DNA of 64,000 nucleotides from Geodermatophilus marinus (GTDB lineage Bacteria > Actinomycetota > Actinomycetes > Mycobacteriales > Geodermatophilaceae), in the NCBI RefSeq assembly GCF_003428645.1, contig NZ_QVQH01000012.1, forward strand, positions 62,001 through 126,000, read 5' to 3'. The position numbers were made by a program, and so were the translations under genes. Below the pieces are notes generated by a model that made no database searches, was not told where the DNA came from, and was given only the letters and a program-made list of their open reading frames with translations. Each line of letters begins with the position of its first letter. The first letter of the stretch is position 1. Shown here piece after piece: positions 15,226 to 24,392 of the stretch.

Positions 15226-18053
15226 ACGACGCCCCGGCGCACCCGCTCGACCGCGCGCCGGGCGGTCGCGGCCACCGGCTCGTCGGCGACCTTCGCCAGC
15301 TGGTCGAGCAGGTCGACCAGCTGGCGGGCCCAGCGCACGAAGTCCCCGCCGGAGAGCTCGGTGCCGGCCTGCTCGGCGCCGGCCAGCACCCGGTCCAGGC
15401 CCTGCCCGTCGGCCCACCGGTAGGCCGCCCAGGCGAAGCCGAGGTCCAGGTCGCGGCTGGCGGGGACGCCGTGGTCGAGCTCGACGTCCTGCAGCCGCGC
15501 GCGGATCCGCCGCATCTCGCCGATCGCCGCGGCGACCTTGCCGGCGGGGACGGCCGGCTGGCCCGGGGTCTCCCGCCGGGCCTCGAACACCAGCGTGGAG
15601 ACCGCCGCCGCGAGCTCGGCGGCGCCTAGCCCGCGCCACGCCCCCGCGCGCAGGCACTCGGCGACGAGCAGGTCGGCCTCCGACCACACCCGGGCCAGCC
15701 GCCGCCCGTCCCCGGTCACCAGCGGCGCCCGGTCGGCCACCTCGGCGCCGACGACGTCCTCGTCGTCCCGCGGCGGCGCGTCCGGGTCGGGCACGAGGTA
15801 GCCCAGCTCCTCGAGCACATCGCAGGTGCGGTCGAACTGCCGGGTCAGCGACCCGGTCCGCTCGGCCATCCGCCGGTGGGTGCCCTCCGCCTCCCGGGTG
15901 GCCCGCCACCACCGCTCTGCCGCCCGCACCCGCTCCTCCCGGTCGGGCAGGGCGTGCACGGGGTGGGCGCGCAGGGCCCGACGCAGGTCGTGCAGCACCG
16001 GGTCGTCGGCCGCGGCCGAGCGCTGCTTGACCCGCCGGGCGCCGAGCTCGTGCTCGACGCGGGCGTTGCGCAGCGTCGCGGCGAGGTCGCGGCGGGCGTG
16101 CGGGCTGCGGTGGTTGAAGTTCCTCGGCACCCGGACCCGCGCCAGCGCCGACACCGGCGAGGGGAAGTCCACCGCGCCCAGCCGGCCGGCCCACTTGTCC
16201 TCGGTGAGCACCAGCGGGCGCGGCTCGGCCAGGTCGGTCACCCCGGGGTCCAGGACGACGGCCAGGCCCTGCCGCCGACCCGAGGGGACCCGGATGACGT
16301 CGCCGGGGCGCAGCGCCGCGAGGGCGTCGGCGGCCTCCAGGCGGCGCTTGGCCGCCGAGTCGCGGGAGAGCTCCTTCTCCCGCTCGGCGATGTCGCGGCG
16401 CAGCCGGGCGTACCCGGCCACGTCACCGTGCTCGGAGTGCATCTCGGCCGCCCACCGCTCGGCGTCCTTCTCGTGGCGCGCGGCGGCGCGGGCCAGGCCC
16501 ACCACCGAGCGGTCGGCCTGGAACTGGGCGAAGGAGGAGGCCAGCAGCTCCCGGGCGCGGGCCCGGCCGAAGGAGCTGACCAGGTTCACCGCCATGTTGT
16601 AGCTGGGCCGGAACGACGAGCGCAGCGGGTAGGTGCGGGTGCTGGCCAGCCCGGCGACCACCGAGGGGTCCATGCCCGGCGCCCAGACGACCACGGCGTG
16701 GCCCTCGACGTCGATGCCGCGGCGCCCCGCGCGACCGGTGAGCTGGGTGTACTCCCCCGGCGTGACGTCGACGTGCGCCTCGCCGTTCCACTTGACCAGC
16801 CGCTCGAGCACGACCGTCCGGGCCGGCATGTTGATGCCCAGGGCGAGGGTCTCGGTGGCGAACACCGCCTTGACCAGGCCCTGGACGAAGCACTCCTCGA
16901 CGGTCTCCTTGAACGCGGGCACCAGCCCGGCGTGGTGCGCGGCGAGGCCGGCCAGCAGCCCCTCCCGCCACTCCCAGAAACCGAGGACGTGCAGGTCCTC
17001 CTCGGGCAGCGAGCCGGTGCGCTCGTCGATGATCCGCGCGATCTCGGCGCGCTCCCACTCGTCGGTCAGCCGCAGCCCCGCGCGCAGGCACTGGTCCACG
17101 GCCGCGTCGCAGCCGTTGCGGCTGAACACGAACGTGATGGCCGGGAGCAGGCCGGCGCGGTCGAGGCGCTCCACGACGTCCGGGCGGGCCGGCGGGCGGT
17201 AGCGCGGCCGGTGCGAGTAGCCGCGCCGGGGACCGCCGTCCCAGCCCTCGATGCGCCGCTCGTGCTCGCGCACGTAGCGGACCAGCTCGGGGTCGACCAC
17301 GCTGGCGCCGCGGTCCCGGGTCGAGCGCCCCCGCGGGGTGTCCTCGGAGTCGGCGGCGTGCGCGGCCGGGCGCAGGCTGAACAGGTCGAACACCCGGGTG
17401 CCGACCAGCATGTGCTGCCACAGCGGGATCGGCCGGACCTCGCTGACGACCACCGCGGTGTCCCCGCGCACGGTGACCAGCCAGTCGGCGAACTCCTCGG
17501 CGTTGCTCACCGTCGCCGACAGCGACACCAGGGTCACCGACGGCGGGAGGTGGATGATCACCTCCTCCCAGACCGCGCCGCGGAACCGGTCGGCGAGGTA
17601 GTGGACCTCGTCCATGACCACGTAGCCGAGGCCGGCGATCGCCGGTGACTCGGCGTAGAGCATGTTGCGCAGCACCTCGGTGGTCATCACCACCACGGGG
17701 GCGTTCCCGTTGACTGCGTTGTCACCGGTGAGCAGGCCGACCCGGTCGGTGCCGTACCGCTCGACGAGGTCGTTGTACTTCTGGTTGGACAGCGCCTTGA
17801 TCGGCGTGGTGTAGAAGGCCTTGCGCCCCTCGGCCAGCGCCTTGTGGACGGCGAACTCCCCCACCACGGTCTTGCCGGCCCCGGTGGGCGCGCACACCAG
17901 CACGCCGGCCCCGCGCTCCAGCGCCTCGCACGCCTCCACCTGGAAGGGGTCCAGGGAGAAGGACAGGTCCGCCGTGAACTCGGCCAACACGGGGTGGGCG
18001 CTGCGCCGCCGGGCAGCCGCGTACCGCTCAGCGGGGCTGGACATGGCCTCCAC
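15204..18053 (-). CDS. helY: DEAD/DEAH-box helicase, Ski2/Dob1-like HelY
   Basis: A 949-residue RNA/DNA helicase of the Ski2-like superfamily. Motifs in order are CAPTGAGKTVVGEFAV (Walker A), TTPIKALSNQKYNDL (motif Ia), MDEVHYLADRFRG (DEVH box), VSLSATVSNAEEF (motif III), FVFSRNGCD, and QLTGRAGRRGID (motif VI). The C-terminal half contains the rRNA-processing-arch-like and DSHCT domains typical of the family. It follows tatC in many actinobacteria, as in M. tuberculosis (Rv2092c), although here five accessory genes separate them. ATG 18053 is used; a second Met three codons on is equally possible. Its 3' end is tandemly duplicated. Confidence 0.92.
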   Translation of the reverse strand: MEAMSSPAERYAAARRRSAHPVLAEFTADLSFSLDPFQVEACEALERGAGVLVCAPTGAGKTVVGEFAVHKALAEGRKAFYTTPIKALSNQKYNDLVERYGTDRVGLLTGDNAVNGNAPVVVMTTEVLRNMLYAESPAIAGLGYVVMDEVHYLADRFRGAVWEEVIIHLPPSVTLVSLSATVSNAEEFADWLVTVRGDTAVVVSEVRPIPLWQHMLVGTRVFDLFSLRPAAHAADSEDTPRGRSTRDRGASVVDPELVRYVREHERRIEGWDGGPRRGYSHRPRYRPPARPDVVERLDRAGLLPAITFVFSRNGCDAAVDQCLRAGLRLTDEWERAEIARIIDERTGSLPEEDLHVLGFWEWREGLLAGLAAHHAGLVPAFKETVEECFVQGLVKAVFATETLALGINMPARTVVLERLVKWNGEAHVDVTPGEYTQLTGRAGRRGIDVEGHAVVVWAPGMDPSVVAGLASTRTYPLRSSFRPSYNMAVNLVSSFGRARARELLASSFAQFQADRSVVGLARAAARHEKDAERWAAEMHSEHGDVAGYARLRRDIAEREKELSRDSAAKRRLEAADALAALRPGDVIRVPSGRRQGLAVVLDPGVTDLAEPRPLVLTEDKWAGRLGAVDFPSPVSALARVRVPRNFNHRSPHARRDLAATLRNARVEHELGARRVKQRSAAADDPVLHDLRRALRAHPVHALPDREERVRAAERWWRATREAEGTHRRMAERTGSLTRQFDRTCDVLEELGYLVPDPDAPPRDDEDVVGAEVADRAPLVTGDGRRLARVWSEADLLVAECLRAGAWRGLGAAELAAAVSTLVFEARRETPGQPAVPAGKVAAAIGEMRRIRARLQDVELDHGVPASRDLDLGFAWAAYRWADGQGLDRVLAGAEQAGTELSGGDFVRWARQLVDLLDQLAKVADEPVAATARRAVERVRRGVVAVAVGG

Positions 18054-18103
18054 GGTAGGCGCGCTCCCCGCTCCCGGCGCGTCCGACTCATGTCGGCGTC
18101 AAT

Positions 18104-18117
18104 GTTGGGGATAACGG
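18104..18117 (+). repeat. GTTGGGGATAACGG motif, copy 2
   Basis: Identical 14-base core to copy 1, continuing GTACT like copy 4. It lies 50 bases upstream of helY, in reverse relative to that gene, and about 20 bases from a 35-bp perfect hairpin. Confidence 0.6.
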
Positions 18118-18137
18118 TACTGTTGGCCGCCGATGAC

Positions 18138-18211
18138 CAGGTGGGATCACCGTTGCCGGTCCTGGCTCACCACCGATGGTGAGCCAGGACCGGCAACGGT
18201 GATCCCACCTG
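18138..18211 (-). terminator. Perfect 35-bp inverted repeat with a 4-base loop
   Basis: Arms 18138-18172 and 18177-18211 are exact reverse complements around the loop CCGA. On the minus strand it lies 43 bases past the lipid-kinase stop, so it would end that transcript and insulate helY. There is no T tract after it. The length and perfection exceed a normal terminator and suggest a mobile palindromic element. Confidence 0.75.
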
Positions 18212-18254
18212 ATCCCCGGGACGGGCGGCCGGCGTCCCCGGGACGGGCGGCCGG

Positions 18255-19148
18255 TCAGACGCCCGCGCCCACCACCCGCAGCGCCCCCGGCACGCACTCG
18301 GCGGTCACCGGCAGTGCGCCCACCGGCTCCCCGTCGGCCCAGGCGGCCAGGCCCGGCTCCCCCGCCAGCCCGACCCGCGCGACCCGGTGGACGGTCACCG
18401 CCGGGTGGGTCAGGTGCGCTCCCGCCGCCAGCCGCGGGCGGGTGCGCACGAGCTCGCGGCGGCTGACCGGCCCGACCACGGTGACGTCGAGCAGCCCGTC
18501 GCCGCAGTCCGCGCCGGGGCACACCGGCAGGCCGCCGCCGTACCAGGCGGTGTTGCCCACCGCGACGAGGGTGACCGGCAGCGTGCGCGGCCGGCCGTCG
18601 AGCTCCAGGGTCACCTCGCGGGGGCGCAGCCGGGCCAGCTCGGCCAGGACGGCGAGGTCGTAGCGGCGCGGCCCCCGCGGCCAGCGCAGCCGGTCGGCCC
18701 GCTCGGTGACCGCCGCGTCGAACCCGCAGCACAGCACGGTCGCCCACCAGCGGCCGCCGGCCCGCCCGGCGTCCACGGTGCGGCTGCGCCCGGCGCGCAG
18801 GTCACCGGCGGCGGCCCGGGCCGCCGCGACGGGGTCGGCCGGCAGCCCCAGCGCGCGGGCCAGGTCGTTGCCGGTCCCGGCCGGGACGACGGCCAGGGGC
18901 GTGGGGGTCCCCGCCACCGCCTGGAGGGCGGCGTGGGCGGCGCCGTCCCCGCCGACGGCGACCACGGCGGCCGCGCCGGCGGCGACGGCGGCGGCCGCCT
19001 CGGCCTCGGCGCGGGCCCGGGTGGCGGCCGGCAGGACCCGCGGGGCCAGCCCGGCGCGCCCCAGGGCGGCGAGCACGTCCGCGGTCACCGCCCGGGCCCG
19101 GCCCCGGCCCGCCACGGGCGGCACGAGGACGGCGACCTCGGCGCTCAT
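18255..19148 (-). CDS. Diacylglycerol/lipid kinase (YegS-DgkB family)
   Basis: A 297-residue lipid kinase. The nucleotide-binding GGDG motif is VAVGGDGAAHAAL and the second glycine-rich motif is VPAGTGNDLARALGLP, both diagnostic of the DAGK catalytic domain. The C-terminal beta domain includes NTAWYGGGLPVCPGADCGDGLLDV. It would phosphorylate diacylglycerol or a related lipid at the inner membrane face. Its stop is 43 bases before the large hairpin, and the ATG start at 19148 is seven bases from the XRE-cupin stop, so the two genes form one unit. Confidence 0.9.
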   Translation of the reverse strand: MSAEVAVLVPPVAGRGRARAVTADVLAALGRAGLAPRVLPAATRARAEAEAAAAVAAGAAAVVAVGGDGAAHAALQAVAGTPTPLAVVPAGTGNDLARALGLPADPVAAARAAAGDLRAGRSRTVDAGRAGGRWWATVLCCGFDAAVTERADRLRWPRGPRRYDLAVLAELARLRPREVTLELDGRPRTLPVTLVAVGNTAWYGGGLPVCPGADCGDGLLDVTVVGPVSRRELVRTRPRLAAGAHLTHPAVTVHRVARVGLAGEPGLAAWADGEPVGALPVTAECVPGALRVVGAGV

Positions 19149-19155
19149 CCGGCGC

Positions 19156-19743
19156 TCACCGGCCGCGGGCGGCCGGCCGGGCGCGCAGGTGCGCCCGCTC
19201 GCCCTGCCGGCCGAAGAGGCTGAGGAACTCCACCGCGCGCCCGTCGGCGGCGCCGAACCAGTGCGGCACCCGGGTGTCGAACTCGGCGGCCTCGCCGGGC
19301 CGGAGCACCAGGTCGTGCTCCCCCAGCACCAGCCTCAGGCGGCCGTCGAGGACGTAGACCCACTCGTAGCCCTCGTGGGTCTGCGGGTCGGGCTCGCGCC
19401 GGTCCCCGGCCGCGATGACCAGCTTGTAGGCCTGGATGCCCCCGGCCCGGCGGGTCAGCGGCAGCATCGTCATGCCGTGCCGGGTGACCGGCTGCAGGTG
19501 CACCCGCGGGTCACCGGTCGGCGGGGCCCCGACCAGCTCGTCGAGGGTGACCCCGTGCTCCCGGGCCAGCGGCAGCAGGAGCTCCAGCGTGGGCCGCCGG
19601 GCCCCGGACTCCAGCCGCGACAGGGTGCTCACCGAGATGCCGGTGGCGGCCGAGAGGTCGGCGAGGGTGGTCTCCCGGCGCCTGCGCAGCGCCCGCAGCC
19701 GGGGGCCGGCCGCCGCCAGGGTCTGCTCGAGGTCGTCGTCCAC
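19156..19743 (-). CDS. XRE family regulator with cupin domain
   Basis: A 195-residue regulator. An N-terminal helix-turn-helix (residues about 15-70, with TTLADLSAATGISVSTLSRLE in the region) is joined to a C-terminal cupin sensor (residues 100-185, with THEGYEWVYVLDGRLRLVLGEHD). Such HTH-cupin proteins often repress genes for amine, sugar or detoxification pathways and bind a small ligand in the barrel. It is divergent from the thioredoxin-reductase-like gene (66-base gap), which it may control. It is read in the same direction as the lipid kinase gene. Confidence 0.9.
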   Translation of the reverse strand: MDDDLEQTLAAAGPRLRALRRRRETTLADLSAATGISVSTLSRLESGARRPTLELLLPLAREHGVTLDELVGAPPTGDPRVHLQPVTRHGMTMLPLTRRAGGIQAYKLVIAAGDRREPDPQTHEGYEWVYVLDGRLRLVLGEHDLVLRPGEAAEFDTRVPHWFGAADGRAVEFLSLFGRQGERAHLRARPAARGR

Positions 19744-19809
19744 CGGCCCAGCTTGCCATTACCGCAAGGACGTTTGCCAGTGGGTCCGCCTGGGTGCACC
19801 GTGGCCGGC

Positions 19810-20796
19810 ATGAGCGCACAGGAGCAGCAGGACTGGGACGTCGTGGTGGTCGGCGGCGGCGCCGCCGGGTTGAGCGGGGCGCTGGTGCTCGCCCGGTCGC
19901 GCCGGTCGGTGCTGGTGGTCGACGCGGGCGACCCGCGCAACGCACCCGCCGCGGGGGTGCACGGGTTCCTGACCCGCGACGGCGTGCCGCCGGCCGAGCT
20001 GCTGGAACGGGGCCGGGCCGAGGTCCGCGGCTACGGCGGCTCCGTCCTCCGCGGCGAGGTCACCGGGGTGACCCGGGACGACGGCGCGCTGGTGGTGTCC
20101 CTGGCCGGCGGCCGGGTGCTGCGGGCCCGGCGGCTGCTGGTCGCCACCGGCCTGGCCGACGAGCTGCCCGACGTCCCCGGCCTGCGGGAGCGGTGGGGGC
20201 ACGACGTGCTGCACTGCCCCTACTGCCACGGGTGGGAGGTCCGCGACCGGGCGATCGGCGTGCTGGCCTCCGGGCCGATGTCGGTGCACCAGGCGCTGCT
20301 GTTCCGGCAGCTGTCCGCCGACGTCACCTACCTGGCCCACACCCGGCCGCCGGAGGACGCGGAGGCCGAGCAGCTGGCCGCCCGCGGGATCCGGGTGGTG
20401 ACGGGCGCGGTGGCCGGCGTCGACGTCGAGGACGACCGCCTGGCCGGCGTCGACCTGGCCGACGGCACGCGGGTGCCGCTCGAGGCCCTGGCGGTGGCCA
20501 CGAGGATGCGGGCCCGCGCCGCGTTCCTCGCCGGTCTCGGGCTGCACCCGGTCCCCCACCCCGCCGGGGTGGGCGAGCACCTGCCCGCGGACCCGTTCGG
20601 CCGCACCGACGTCCCCGGCGTGTGGGTGGCCGGCAACGTGACCGACCTGGCCGCGCAGGTCGGCGCGGCGGCCGCCGCCGGCGCCATGGCCGCCGCGCAG
20701 ATCAACGCCGACCTCGTCACCGAGGAGACCGGCGCCGCGGTGGCCGCGCACCGGGCCGCGTCCCCGGCGGCGCCGGCGGCCGCCGGCGCCCGGTGA
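19810..20796 (+). CDS. Thioredoxin-reductase-like FAD/NAD(P) oxidoreductase
   Basis: A 328-residue pyridine nucleotide-disulfide oxidoreductase. The FAD-binding Rossmann motif is VVVVGGGAAGLSGALVLARS. A redox-active pair CPYC occupies residues 136-139 in HCPYCHGWEV, and the FAD C-terminal motif is GVWVAGNVTD with an alanine-rich helix after it. The order and spacing match the actinobacterial short TrxB-like group, whose partner protein is usually unknown. ATG 19810 lies on the divergent promoter with the XRE-cupin gene; the AraC gene follows 92 bases downstream on the same strand. Chosen over TrxB proper because no thioredoxin gene is near. Confidence 0.88.
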   Translation: MSAQEQQDWDVVVVGGGAAGLSGALVLARSRRSVLVVDAGDPRNAPAAGVHGFLTRDGVPPAELLERGRAEVRGYGGSVLRGEVTGVTRDDGALVVSLAGGRVLRARRLLVATGLADELPDVPGLRERWGHDVLHCPYCHGWEVRDRAIGVLASGPMSVHQALLFRQLSADVTYLAHTRPPEDAEAEQLAARGIRVVTGAVAGVDVEDDRLAGVDLADGTRVPLEALAVATRMRARAAFLAGLGLHPVPHPAGVGEHLPADPFGRTDVPGVWVAGNVTDLAAQVGAAAAAGAMAAAQINADLVTEETGAAVAAHRAASPAAPAAAGAR

Positions 20797-20888
20797 CGGC
20801 CGCCGACCGCTGGTCCCGCGGCGAGCCGGGGCCCGGTCCCCCGCCGTGGGGCTCGACCGCCGGCCCCGCGGCGGGCACCATCCACCGC

Positions 20889-21338
<450 letters not shown>

Positions 21339-21343
21339 CCGCC

Positions 21344-21754
21344 ATGGACGTCACCATCCACTACGCGTTCCTGCCCCACGACGACCCGGAGGCCGCCCTG
21401 GCCTTCTACCGCGACATCCTCGGCTTCGCCGTCCGCAACGACGTCGGCTACGAGGGGATGCGCTGGATCACGGTCGGCTCCCCCGACCAGCCGGGCACCT
21501 CCCTCGTCCTGCACCCGCCGGCCGCCGACCCCGGCATCACCGACGAGGAGCGGCGCACCATCGCCGAGATGATGGCCAAGGGCACCTACGCCTCGATCGT
21601 GCTGGCCACCAAGGACCTCGACGGCGCCTTCGACCAGCTGCAGGCCGCCGGCGCCGAGGTGGTGCAGGAGCCGACCGAGCAGCCCTACGGGGTCCGGGAC
21701 TGCGCCGTCCGCGACCCCGCCGGGAACATGGTCCGCATCCAGGAACTGCGCTGA
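21344..21754 (+). CDS. VOC family (glyoxalase-like) protein
   Basis: A 136-residue vicinal oxygen chelate protein with two beta-alpha-beta-beta-beta modules. The first contains DPEAALAFYRDILGFAVRND and the second DLDGAFDQLQAAGAEVVQEP then CAVRDPAGNMVRIQEL. Members bind metal and act as glyoxalases, dioxygenases or resistance proteins; nothing here picks one. It is directly downstream of the AraC regulator (six bases), a common pairing for an inducible detoxification function. Confidence 0.9.
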   Translation: MDVTIHYAFLPHDDPEAALAFYRDILGFAVRNDVGYEGMRWITVGSPDQPGTSLVLHPPAADPGITDEERRTIAEMMAKGTYASIVLATKDLDGAFDQLQAAGAEVVQEPTEQPYGVRDCAVRDPAGNMVRIQELR

Positions 21755-21806
21755 GCGCCCGGCCGGGCGCTCCGCCGGCACGGGCGGCGGGGCGCGCCCG
21801 CGGCCG

Positions 21807-22769
21807 TCAGCGGCGGGACGGCGCGGGCCGGCCCCCGGCCGGCTCGTCCTCGCGGCGCAGCCCCGCGTCGAGGTCCGGGGGCGGCGCGTCCAGCTCGGAC
21901 GGGACGGCGTCCAGGGGCGAGGCCTCGTCGTCGGACAGCCCGTGGAAGTGCTCGACGGCCGCCCGCTTCGCCCGCCGCCGGTCGACCACCCGGGCCAGCT
22001 GGATGGCCAGCTCGAACAGCACGATCATCGGCCCGGCCATGAGCAGCATGGTGAACGGGTCCTGGGTCGGGGTGACGAACGCGGCGAACACGACGGTGAG
22101 GAAGAAGATCCACCGCCGGCTCCGCGCCAGCACCTCGTGCGACAGCACCCCGACCAGGTTGAGCGCGACGGCGACCAGCGGCACCTCGAAGCTGACCCCG
22201 AAGGCGACCAGCAGGGCGAGCACGAACCCGATGTAGTCCTGCGCGGTCAGCGCGACGACCACCCCGTCGCCGGCCAGCGAGAGAAGCAGCTCCAGCCCCG
22301 CCGACAGCGACACGTAGGCCAGCACCGCCCCCAGGGCGAACAGCAGCGTGGACACCACCACGAAGGTGACGCCGTAGCGCTTCTCGTTGCGCTTGAGCCC
22401 GGGGGTGATGAACGCCCACAGCTGGTAGAGCCACACCGGCGCCGAGAGCACCGCACCGGCCAGGAAGCTGACCTTCAGCCGGATGAACACCCCGCCGAAC
22501 ACGTCGGTGATCAGCAGCCCGCAGCCGCCGGCGGCGTCCCCGCCGTAGCGCAGGTCGGCCGGCAGCCCGCAGTAGGGCGCGCGGATGAACTCCCCCAACC
22601 CGTGCCCGTACCACCAGAACGCCACCGCCGTGGCCACCAGCAGCGCGAGCAGCGCCGTGGCGATCCGGTTGCGCAGCTCGGTCAGGTGCGCGATGAGCGT
22701 CATGGTCGCCGCCGGGTCCCGCCGGCGACGCCGGCGCAGCAGGGACCGGCGCGAGGGGGTGGCGCTCAT
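21807..22769 (-). CDS. tatC: Sec-independent protein translocase subunit TatC
   Basis: A 320-residue integral membrane protein, the twin-arginine signal receptor. The N-terminus has LIAHLTELRNRIATALL, the family signature, followed by six hydrophobic segments. Cytoplasmic loops include YQLWAFITPGLKRNEKRYG, with the conserved proline and glutamate. It is longer than E. coli TatC (258) because of an acidic, proline-rich C-terminal tail of about 60 residues, usual in actinobacteria. It starts 16 bases after tatA stops. Works with TatA to export folded proteins. Confidence 0.95.
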   Translation of the reverse strand: MSATPSRRSLLRRRRRRDPAATMTLIAHLTELRNRIATALLALLVATAVAFWWYGHGLGEFIRAPYCGLPADLRYGGDAAGGCGLLITDVFGGVFIRLKVSFLAGAVLSAPVWLYQLWAFITPGLKRNEKRYGVTFVVVSTLLFALGAVLAYVSLSAGLELLLSLAGDGVVVALTAQDYIGFVLALLVAFGVSFEVPLVAVALNLVGVLSHEVLARSRRWIFFLTVVFAAFVTPTQDPFTMLLMAGPMIVLFELAIQLARVVDRRRAKRAAVEHFHGLSDDEASPLDAVPSELDAPPPDLDAGLRREDEPAGGRPAPSRR

Positions 22770-22785
22770 CGGGTGCGGGCGGGGG

Positions 22786-23106
22786 TCAGCGGGAGCTGTC
22801 GGGAGCCCCGGCCTGCCCGGCGGCGCGGGCCCGGAGCTCGGCCGCGCGTGCCTCGGCGGCCCGCGCCTCGGCCTCGAGCCGCTCGCCCTCCGACGGGGCG
22901 GCCGGCAGCACCTGACCGCGCACGGGGGTCGTGCGGGCGGCGTCCCGGGTGCGGACGTCGTCGTCCTTCATGCCCTTCATCTCGCCCTTGAAGATGCGCA
23001 GCGAGCGGCCCAGCGAGCGGGAGGCGTCGGGCAGCTTCTTGTAACCGAAGAGCAGCAGGACGGCCAGGATGATCAGGCCGATCTCCAGCGGGCCGAGTCC
23101 GGCCAT
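22786..23106 (-). CDS. tatA: Sec-independent protein translocase subunit TatA
   Basis: A 106-residue protein with one N-terminal membrane helix (residues about 5-22, GPLEIGLIILAVLLLFGYKKLP), then the FGxxKLP hinge and an amphipathic helix DASRSLGRSLRIFKGEMKGM. This is the pore-forming subunit of the Tat system. The Ala/Glu-rich C-terminal tail is disordered. It lies in the order pafB-pafC-(64-residue gene)-tatA-tatC, as in other actinobacteria apart from the small extra gene. Confidence 0.95.
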   Translation of the reverse strand: MAGLGPLEIGLIILAVLLLFGYKKLPDASRSLGRSLRIFKGEMKGMKDDDVRTRDAARTTPVRGQVLPAAPSEGERLEAEARAAEARAAELRARAAGQAGAPDSSR

Positions 23107-23191
23107 GACGTCCTCCAGGGGTGCGGTGGCGGTTCGATGCTACGTCGCGTGCCGGTGCCTGCCTGCCCCCCAAGTGCGGGGGGCGCCCACG

Positions 23192-23386
23192 TCAGGGTGA
23201 ACTCCGGGTGTCCGCGGCCCGGGCCGCGGCGGCCTGCACCTCGGCGAGCACCGGGCGCAGCTCGGCCTGGAACCCGCGGACCTCGCGGTCGAGGCGGCGC
23301 AGCGCACCGACGGTGCCGTGGACGACGGCGCCCACCACCACGGCGGCCAGCACGACGACGGCGGTCCACACCACGAGCAGCAGCAC
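23192..23386 (-). CDS. Small single-pass membrane protein between pafC and tatA
   Basis: A 64-residue predicted protein beginning at GTG 23386, ten bases after the pafC stop. A hydrophobic helix spans residues about 2-25 (LLLVVWTAVVVLAAVVVGAV), followed by an amphipathic, possibly coiled-coil stretch with LRRLDREVRGFQAELRPVLAEV. I do not know a family for it. The layout, one membrane helix plus an amphipathic tail, resembles DUF948-type proteins and, superficially, TatB/TatA, but the FGxxK hinge is missing. Its tight spacing between pafC and tatA argues it is a real, cotranscribed gene. Confidence 0.55.
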   Translation of the reverse strand: MLLLVVWTAVVVLAAVVVGAVVHGTVGALRRLDREVRGFQAELRPVLAEVQAAAARAADTRSSP

Positions 23387-23396
23387 GGCGCCGACC

Positions 23397-24392
23397 CTAA
23401 CCGCCGCGGCCGGGCGCCGGCCGCGCGCCCGCGGCGTACCGGTCCAGCGCCGCGCGGGCGTCGTCGGCCACGGCCCGGGCCAGCTCGGCGGGCGCGTCGA
23501 CGGTGGCCGCCCCGCCCAGGGAGGCGACCAGCCGGCGGGCCCAGGCAAGGTCGTGCGTGCGGAGGACGACGACCAGGCCGCCGGGCGGGTCGTCGACCTC
23601 CCGTACCTCCTCGACCGGGTAGTACTCGGCCACCCAGCGGGCCCACCGGGCCAGCCGCAGCCGCACCACCGGCGCGCCGGGCTCGGGCTGGTACAGACCG
23701 GCCTCCACGTCGCGCGGCGCCGCCTGCGGCGGTGGCGCGGCCGGCTCGTCGAGCACCTGCACGTCGTCGATGCGGTCGAGCCGGAACAGCCGCACCCCGG
23801 CCACCTCGCGCGACCACGCCTCGAGGTACCAGCGGCCGTCGACCAGCAGCAGCCGCATCGGGTCGACGGTGCGCTCCGTGCGCTCGTCGCGGGTGGGCAC
23901 GTAGTAGTGCAGGTGCAGCGCCCGGCGGCGCTCGAGGGCGTCGCGGACCACGGCCAGGGCCTGCTCGCGGGCGTCGACCGAGAGGGCGACCGGGCTGACC
24001 CGCTCCCCGGCGTGCCCAGCGACCGCCGACACCTTCGCCAGCGCCCGGCTGACCGCCTCCCGCTCGGCCAGGCCGGGCAGCTCCAGGAGCGTGCGCAGCG
24101 CCACCACGAGCGCGACCGCCTCGTCGGTGGTGAGCCGCAGCGGGCGGACCATGCCCGCGGTGAAGGTGACCCGCACCCGGTCGCCCTCGAAGGACAGGTC
24201 GATGAGGTCGCCCGGGCCGTACCCGGGCAGGCCGCACATCCACAGCAGCTCGAGGTCGCGGCGCAGCTGCCGCTCCGGGACGCCGAAGTCGCGGGCGGCC
24301 TCGGCCAGCGGCACCCCTTCGGGGTGGGCCGTGAGGTACGGGACCAGCGTGAGCAGCCGGGTCATCCGCTCGTTGGTACCGGCCGTGGTCAT
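23397..24392 (-). CDS. pafC: WYL-domain regulator PafC
   Basis: A 331-residue transcription factor subunit. An N-terminal winged HTH (residues about 10-65, VPYLTAHPEGVPLAEAARDFGV) precedes a WYL domain (about 150-215, VDGRWYLEAWSREVAGVRLFRLDRID) and a WCX C-terminal extension. With PafB it forms the activator of the RecA-independent mycobacterial DNA-damage response. Its ATG overlaps the pafB stop by four bases (ATGA), so equimolar synthesis is likely, as for a heterodimer. Confidence 0.92.
   Translation of the reverse strand: MTTAGTNERMTRLLTLVPYLTAHPEGVPLAEAARDFGVPERQLRRDLELLWMCGLPGYGPGDLIDLSFEGDRVRVTFTAGMVRPLRLTTDEAVALVVALRTLLELPGLAEREAVSRALAKVSAVAGHAGERVSPVALSVDAREQALAVVRDALERRRALHLHYYVPTRDERTERTVDPMRLLLVDGRWYLEAWSREVAGVRLFRLDRIDDVQVLDEPAAPPPQAAPRDVEAGLYQPEPGAPVVRLRLARWARWVAEYYPVEEVREVDDPPGGLVVVLRTHDLAWARRLVASLGGAATVDAPAELARAVADDARAALDRYAAGARPAPGRGG

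Noticed and set aside
15074..16030. Arg/Pro-rich + strand frame with repeats antisense to helY
   Set aside because: It is a mirror of the 21-bp repeat and helY coding sequence; composition is that of an antisense shadow.
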